DNA from: a virus
Reading direction: 5' to 3' (one strand)
Length of the DNA stretch: 28,548 nucleotides
IMG/VR virus record: IMGVR_UViG_3300020160_002184
Span: 1 to 28,548 of that record
In this document: positions 24,830 through 28,548 of the stretch, piece after piece
Layout: the number at the start of each line of letters is the position of its first letter
How positions within the stretch are numbered: the first letter of the stretch is position 1
The notes under the pieces: generated by a model
Told to the model about the DNA's origin: nothing
Seen by the model: the letters and a program-made list of their open reading frames with translations, nothing else
Databases searched by the model: none
Program-made: the position numbers and the translations under genes

Positions 24830-27192
24830 TACCAGAATCCTTGTTTCAATAAATCACCATTAGCAAAGCGATTCAAACTGAATTGCTGACTGACTTGACT
24901 GCGTGTGTTTACTGGCAGCAACGTGATTGAGATTTCAATCTTGGTGGGCACGTATGTAGTCTGACCTGTGCCACTGACTTTTTGTTGTACAGTACCAAGA
25001 TCAACTGGGCCACCTGGGTTGGCTCCCTTGGGCAGGCCAGCATTTTTCAAACGATTAATAACTGAGCTCAATGTGCTGCCTGGACTACTGCTGGTAAGTT
25101 GTTGCCTTGGAGCCAAGGACAATCCTTGGTTGTTGGGGTCAACTCGGATGTAATCAACGTCAGCTGGCAAATTGTATTGAAAACTACTGATCAATACTGG
25201 ATGGTTGTTGAATTGATATTCGCCCATGCCATCTAAAAAGCACAGTGGTGGTGGTGCTCCGCGCTGTTCGTCTTGTCCATAAAACATCTTTGTGACTGAG
25301 CGGAAAAAGTGTATCACTGCCAACAGGTATGTGGCTTCAGCAGTGTCTTGTGCAGTGAATGCTCCTGTAATCTGTATGTCGCCTACCTGACTGTTTTTGT
25401 AAAAGTATCCACGATGATTGCTGTGTGTTAATTCATACTTGTCGTAGTTGGCAGTGTAGTTTGTTTGTATACTAGGAGTATAGGGAAAAATTATACCGTT
25501 GGTACTTTTTAAAACTTTTAATATTCCTGGGTCATCACTGTTGTAAAGATAATCTGAGCCAGTGGCCAGGCTTAGTCTTACCCGCCAATCGCCTTGTGTG
25601 GTTTGATTGAATCGTTGCTGAATAGTAGACTGTGCTTGGGCGTTGGCCAGTTTGGCCTTGGTGTCAGATGCCGCGGCTGCATCTACTGCTGCGGCATCAT
25701 TACGTTCGGCCAGTGCTGATGCAGAGTCGGTATTTAATGAACTACCATATCCTGGGTTAGTGTCAGGATTAACATTTTCAGCTTGTCGTGCAGCAACTGC
25801 CGCATCAACTCCGCCAAACTCGTCAGTCTGTCCGCTAAACAATCCTGGTTCAACATCTGTGGCTTCTGTGGCCAAGACACGACGATTTTCAGCTTGTTGT
25901 GCATCAAGTGCGTCAGCTTCTTCGTCTGTCAATACTGGCACGTCTGCAGGTTCAAACTCAATTGGTACAGTTTCTTCAGCGGCAAGTTGTGCTTGGAATC
26001 GTGCTTCCTCAAAAGGATCAGTGTTGGGATCAACATTTTCAGGGTCAAACACTGATTCGCCATCAGCGTTGAATGTTTCGCCAGGATCAAATACGTTTTC
26101 GCCAACATCTTGTGTGGGATCAAACACACTTTCAGATACTGGTTGCCCAACACCAGGGTCAAATACATTTTCTTGTATGCCTGGATCTTCTAGCGCACTC
26201 ACTTGAGGCGGGCCATTACCGTTGTTGTTTATCACAAATGCGTCGGCGTTTGCCTGTGCAGCTATTTCATTTTCAAGGATGCTGGCTTGTTGTGCTTCGT
26301 TGTTTGCAGTGGCGCTATCAATATTATCTTGTGCTTCATCAATTACTGCTGCATTTTCTGCGATGCTGGAAAGTTGGGCAGCATTGTTGGCCTCTAATTC
26401 AGCACGTCGATCATCGCCAATGGTAGGGTCAGCAAGTTCAGCATTGTTTTGATCAATGGTTGCTTGGGCACGGCGTTGTTGTTCTTGTGCAGCAGCTTGG
26501 GATTCTTCGTTGGCCAATATTGAGCGATTGTTAACCTGGGTGTTTATGTTGGCTCTGTCAATCTGCGCATTTGCTTCATTGATGTTAGTGAGATTTGTTT
26601 CAGCGTTTGGAGTCAGAGTTGAGTCAGTGGCACGAACTTGTGTGGCTTGCCTGCTTAACTCAGCAGTGTTGTAATCTGGCGTTTTGTATGCAGATCCGTA
26701 ATCAGTTGCACCAGCCACTGATGTCTTGGTAGTCTTGTTAAAAAGGCCACCAAACAAATTACCAATAGTTCCTAGCGCATTGTCTATAGGCGCAAATCCT
26801 GTGGTAAGTTTTGACAACCCAAACCCAGATGCATTTAATGTAGACCCCGGCAACTGGGGTATACCCAGTCTGGCACGAACATACGGATCAGTGGGATCTG
26901 CTCCGCCAAGTTTTTGCAATTGAGTTGGGGATAGACCAGCAGTGGGGTCGTTAAGTTGTGCAGCCGCAGTTACAGCAGGGTTAGGCAGCGCGGCATTTGG
27001 ATTGAATACATTTTCGCCTACATCTTGTCGTGGATCAAATACAGACTCACTGGCTGCTGTTTGGTACTCAACAGTTTCAGCATTTGTCGTAGTGTTGGGT
27101 ACTTTATTGACCGTAGGAGGGTTAGGTGGGTTTGCTACTACTGTAGTTGTTCCGCCGTTGCCGTCAGCACCTGTTGGGGTAGTATTTGCCAT
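24829..27192 (-). CDS. Virion protein with E[SN]VFDP repeats and a C-terminal tail-tube/baseplate-like domain (gp48-like?)
   Basis: From the ATG at 27190-27192 the protein has 787 residues. An upstream in-frame ATG at 27234 is less likely because it has no ribosome site and lies upstream of the late-promoter-like element, whereas the chosen ATG has AGGA 7 bases before it. Residues ~49-66 and ~340-387 carry six E[SN]VF[DN]P motifs. Residues ~200-325 are a Gln/Asn/Ala/Glu-rich helical, probably coiled-coil segment. The C-terminal ~255 residues look folded: GDWRVRLSLATGSDYLY, IIFPYTPSIQTNYTANY, AVIHFFRSVTKMFYGQDEQR, VPTKIEISITLLPVNTRSQ. This C-terminal pattern reminds me of the baseplate tube-cap (gp48) annotation in marine T4-like phages. 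That is a memory-based, uncertain link. As first gene of the operon before gp53, a baseplate or tube-initiation role is likely. Confidence 0.72.
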   Translation of the reverse strand: MANTTPTGADGNGGTTTVVANPPNPPTVNKVPNTTTNAETVEYQTAASESVFDPRQDVGENVFNPNAALPNPAVTAAAQLNDPTAGLSPTQLQKLGGADPTDPYVRARLGIPQLPGSTLNASGFGLSKLTTGFAPIDNALGTIGNLFGGLFNKTTKTSVAGATDYGSAYKTPDYNTAELSRQATQVRATDSTLTPNAETNLTNINEANAQIDRANINTQVNNRSILANEESQAAAQEQQRRAQATIDQNNAELADPTIGDDRRAELEANNAAQLSSIAENAAVIDEAQDNIDSATANNEAQQASILENEIAAQANADAFVINNNGNGPPQVSALEDPGIQENVFDPGVGQPVSESVFDPTQDVGENVFDPGETFNADGESVFDPENVDPNTDPFEEARFQAQLAAEETVPIEFEPADVPVLTDEEADALDAQQAENRRVLATEATDVEPGLFSGQTDEFGGVDAAVAARQAENVNPDTNPGYGSSLNTDSASALAERNDAAAVDAAAASDTKAKLANAQAQSTIQQRFNQTTQGDWRVRLSLATGSDYLYNSDDPGILKVLKSTNGIIFPYTPSIQTNYTANYDKYELTHSNHRGYFYKNSQVGDIQITGAFTAQDTAEATYLLAVIHFFRSVTKMFYGQDEQRGAPPPLCFLDGMGEYQFNNHPVLISSFQYNLPADVDYIRVDPNNQGLSLAPRQQLTSSSPGSTLSSVINRLKNAGLPKGANPGGPVDLGTVQQKVSGTGQTTYVPTKIEISITLLPVNTRSQVSQQFSLNRFANGDLLKQGFW
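26041..26172 (-). repeat. Four E[SN]VFDP motif copies inside the 787-residue protein
   Basis: Minus-strand 18-base units encode ENVFDP (26155-26172), ESVFDP (26116-26133), ENVFDP (26083-26100) and ESVFDP (26041-26058). Spacers are 21, 15 and 24 bases, so all remain in frame. Together with the N-terminal pair at 26998-27048 there are six copies. The repeats lie just after the helical segment in an acidic, Pro/Gly-rich stretch. They could be short linear binding motifs for a repeated partner; that role is inference. Confidence 0.75.
26998..27049 (-). repeat. N-terminal pair of the E[SN]VFDP repeat, imperfect copy of 26084-26134
   Basis: This stretch encodes ESVFDPRQDVGENVFNP. The segment 26084-26134 encodes ESVFDPTQDVGENVFDP. 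The two 51-base DNA segments agree at about 40 positions, with several silent differences. This points to an old internal duplication kept for its protein sequence rather than a recent DNA repeat. Confidence 0.7.
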
Positions 27193-27199
27193 TTCTGTT

Positions 27200-27217
27200 T
27201 CCTGTGCATTATTTACC
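27200..27217 (-). promoter_or_regulatory. Late-promoter-like element and ribosome site for the virion operon
   Basis: Minus-strand GGTAAATA (27210-27217) differs from NATAAATA at one position. With T4 late spacing, transcription would start near 27204, giving a leader of about a dozen bases. AGGA (27200-27203) then lies 7 bases before the ATG at 27192. This arrangement supports 27192 as the start and late expression of the operon. Confidence 0.45.
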
Positions 27218-27248
27218 GCTAATAAAAACGGCATAGTTTAACAAGAGG

Positions 27249-27276
27249 TTGACAATTGTTGTAAATATGCTACAAT
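27249..27276 (+). promoter_or_regulatory. Host sigma-70-type promoter for gp55
   Basis: TTGACA (27249-27254) is a perfect -35 box. After a 16-base spacer comes TACAAT (27271-27276), preceded by TGC, an extended -10 feature. Transcription would start around 27283, so the leader before the gp55 ATG is only about 16 bases. Such a promoter fits early expression by unmodified host polymerase. Confidence 0.7.
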
Positions 27277-27282
27277 CCTATT

Positions 27283-27288
27283 AAGGAG
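27283..27288 (+). promoter_or_regulatory. Shine-Dalgarno AAGGAG for gp55
   Basis: AAGGAG lies 10 bases before the ATG at 27299 and is the strongest ribosome site in the window. It falls at the predicted 5' end of the transcript from the TTGACA/TACAAT promoter. Confidence 0.75.
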
Positions 27289-27298
27289 ACTTATTTAC

Positions 27299-28198
27299 AT
27301 GACATTAATTGCAAAACCTGCTGCCAAGGTCAATTATCTCAACAACAGAGATATCTTAAAAGAAATACACCACAGCAAAAACACATACTGTAGCTATCGT
27401 GATCCAGTAACAGATCATCAGTATGATATAATTTTACCTAGTATTAGTAAAATCAATCAGCGCACAATTGTTGAAGCAAGAAAAAATCGTGCTGACCGTA
27501 TCAAACGCGAAACAGGCGAAGTGATTGATCAAAAGAAAATTCCCAACACAGATCTTGTGTTTAGGATCACTTGCTGGGAACACATCCCCATGGCACCCAA
27601 AAAAGTCACCAAAGCACAGGCCAAAAAACGCAGACTAGAAGATATTTTAGATCTAGATGATGCTACAGAAGATCCGCCAGAAGACGAGTTGTTGGACATT
27701 CCTGTACTGAGTCCCACACACATGAGAGTTAACTTTCCCCCGTTTTTTCACTACAGAATCAACGAACACAAGATACCTTTCATAGTTGGTAAATCACACT
27801 GGAAAGGCAATTTGGAAACAGGAGAGTTTTCAAAGGACCATGGCAACATGACTCGCAAGTTAGCCATGATGTTTATGAAACTGTGCGAACGCTATGCCAC
27901 ACGTTCCAACTGGCGTGGCTACACCTACAACGAGGAAATGCGTGGACAAGCTCTACTTCAACTTAGTCAAATTGGTCTTCAATTTGACGAATCAAAATCG
28001 CAAAACCCCTTTGCTTACTATACCGCTGCTATCACTAATAGCTTTACACGGATTCTTAACATTGAAAAGAAAAATCAAAATATCAGAGATGACATCCTGG
28101 AGATGAACGGCTTGAACCCATCATGGACTAGACAGAACTCTGGCAAAGCTGGCATGGCTGCCATGTCCGGACCGGTTGTATCTAGCCTGGATCAGTAG
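27299..28198 (+). CDS. gp55: Late-transcription sigma factor gp55 with an N-terminal extension
   Basis: gp55 binds host RNA polymerase and directs it to TATAAATA-type late promoters. The diagnostic region is in the second half: RINEHKIPFIVGKSHW (~153), RGYTYNEEMRGQALLQL (~205), QNPFAYYTAAITNSFTRIL (~235), and NIRDDILEMNGLNPSW (~260), which is the gp55 order of F.YY..A..NSF...L..EKK...IRD. The protein is 299 residues against 185 in T4. The extra N-terminal ~110 residues (VNYLNNRDILKEIHHSKNTY, YDIILPSISKINQRTIVEAR) are followed by an acidic linker (~112-133, LEDILDLDDATEDPPEDELL). I recall similar extensions in marine T4-like phages but do not know their function. It is transcribed divergently from the late operon and is followed after 12 bases by gp47. 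Confidence 0.88.
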   Translation: MTLIAKPAAKVNYLNNRDILKEIHHSKNTYCSYRDPVTDHQYDIILPSISKINQRTIVEARKNRADRIKRETGEVIDQKKIPNTDLVFRITCWEHIPMAPKKVTKAQAKKRRLEDILDLDDATEDPPEDELLDIPVLSPTHMRVNFPPFFHYRINEHKIPFIVGKSHWKGNLETGEFSKDHGNMTRKLAMMFMKLCERYATRSNWRGYTYNEEMRGQALLQLSQIGLQFDESKSQNPFAYYTAAITNSFTRILNIEKKNQNIRDDILEMNGLNPSWTRQNSGKAGMAAMSGPVVSSLDQ

Positions 28199-28210
28199 TA
28201 TACTAGCAGG

Positions 28211-28548
28211 ATGACTAATCTATTCCGCAAAGCCGCAATCTTTACTGACATACATTTTGGACTCAAAAGCAATTCAACTCTGCACAATGAAGATTGCCTG
28301 GCTTTTGTAAAATGGGCCACTGCCAAGGCCCGAGAGGAAGGCTGTGAAACTGCCATGTTCCTAGGTGATTGGCACAACAATCGGGCCAGCCTAAATATTG
28401 TTACTCTAAACTATAGCCTTCGATCACTGGAACACCTGAATGCTAATTTTGACCGTGTGTATTTTATACCTGGGAATCACGATCTTTATTATCGCGACAA
28501 GCGTGATATTCAGAGCGTGGAGTGGGCACGCCATCTCCCCAATGTGGA
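28211..28548 (+). CDS. gp47: Recombination nuclease subunit gp47 (SbcD/Mre11-like), 5' part only
   Basis: gp47 with gp46 forms the phage SbcCD/Mre11-Rad50-type nuclease used in recombination-dependent replication and host DNA breakdown. The 112 residues in the window show three metallophosphoesterase motifs: DIHFG (residues ~13-17), GDWHNNR (~52-58) and GNHDLYYR (~87-94). The last is the GNHD signature also present in T4 gp47 (GNHDLHYK). The frame is open to the window edge. The start is 12 bases after the gp55 stop. The only upstream ribosome-like sequence is AGCAGG directly against the ATG, so translation may be weak or coupled to gp55. The gp55-gp47 order is seen in T4 relatives, with gp46 expected next. 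Confidence 0.88.
   Translation, partial: MTNLFRKAAIFTDIHFGLKSNSTLHNEDCLAFVKWATAKAREEGCETAMFLGDWHNNRASLNIVTLNYSLRSLEHLNANFDRVYFIPGNHDLYYRDKRDIQSVEWARHLPNV

Noticed and set aside
25643-26206. Plus-strand 187-codon Ser/Ala-rich open frame
   Set aside because: Complement of the Asp/Ala/Glu-rich coding region of the 787-residue protein. Such composition makes stop-free antisense frames; the product is low complexity.
27193-27234. Longer start for the 787-residue protein at 27234 (14 extra residues)
   Set aside because: No ribosome site precedes it and the likely late transcript begins downstream of it. The ATG at 27192 has AGGA at good spacing.
27252-27259. ACAATTGT palindrome between the -35 and -10 boxes of the gp55 promoter as an operator
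   Set aside because: Eight bases of AT-rich palindrome overlapping a promoter spacer are easily due to chance; no second copy seen.

Overview
The window looks like part of the genome of a T4-like tailed phage (contractile-tail myovirus) of the marine, cyanophage/pelagiphage-like type. The evidence is a baseplate gene order matching T4 logic (gp53, gp5, gp25, gp6), the late sigma factor gp55, the start of recombination nuclease gp47, late-promoter-like AATAAATA elements, and proteins of the long, multi-domain style seen in marine T4-like phages. No auxiliary metabolic gene or tRNA is present, so the host cannot be named from this window.

Layout. From about 27192 down to position 1 every gene is on the minus strand: a 787-residue protein with E[SN]VFDP repeats, gp53, a 1125-residue tail/baseplate protein, a gp5 without a lysozyme domain, an Ala/Gly-rich 498-residue protein, gp25, a long gp6, and then one giant reading frame. 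The giant frame starts at 14258, overlaps the gp6 stop codon (TAATG), and runs off the left edge without a stop, so its product is at least 4752 residues. Most junctions are overlaps or gaps of a few bases, so this is one late virion operon with possible internal late promoters before gp25 and gp6. On the plus strand, gp55 (27299-28198) and the start of gp47 (from 28211) are transcribed away from it. The 106-base divergent region holds a host-type TTGACA/TACAAT promoter for gp55 and a late-promoter-like element for the virion operon.

How it fits together. The host-type promoter would let host polymerase make gp55 early. gp55 then redirects polymerase to the late elements that drive the baseplate genes. 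gp53, gp25 and gp6 are wedge proteins. gp5 is the central spike. The 787- and 1125-residue proteins sit where hub or tube-cap proteins are expected. The giant protein occupies the T4 gp7 position. Reading it by eye shows a cupredoxin-like domain near the N terminus, seven FG-GAP-like repeats (integrin-alpha-type beta-propeller) in the middle, and GxGY-type beta repeats towards the end, which suggests a large virion-surface or baseplate-peripheral structure. The window contains essentially no non-coding space.
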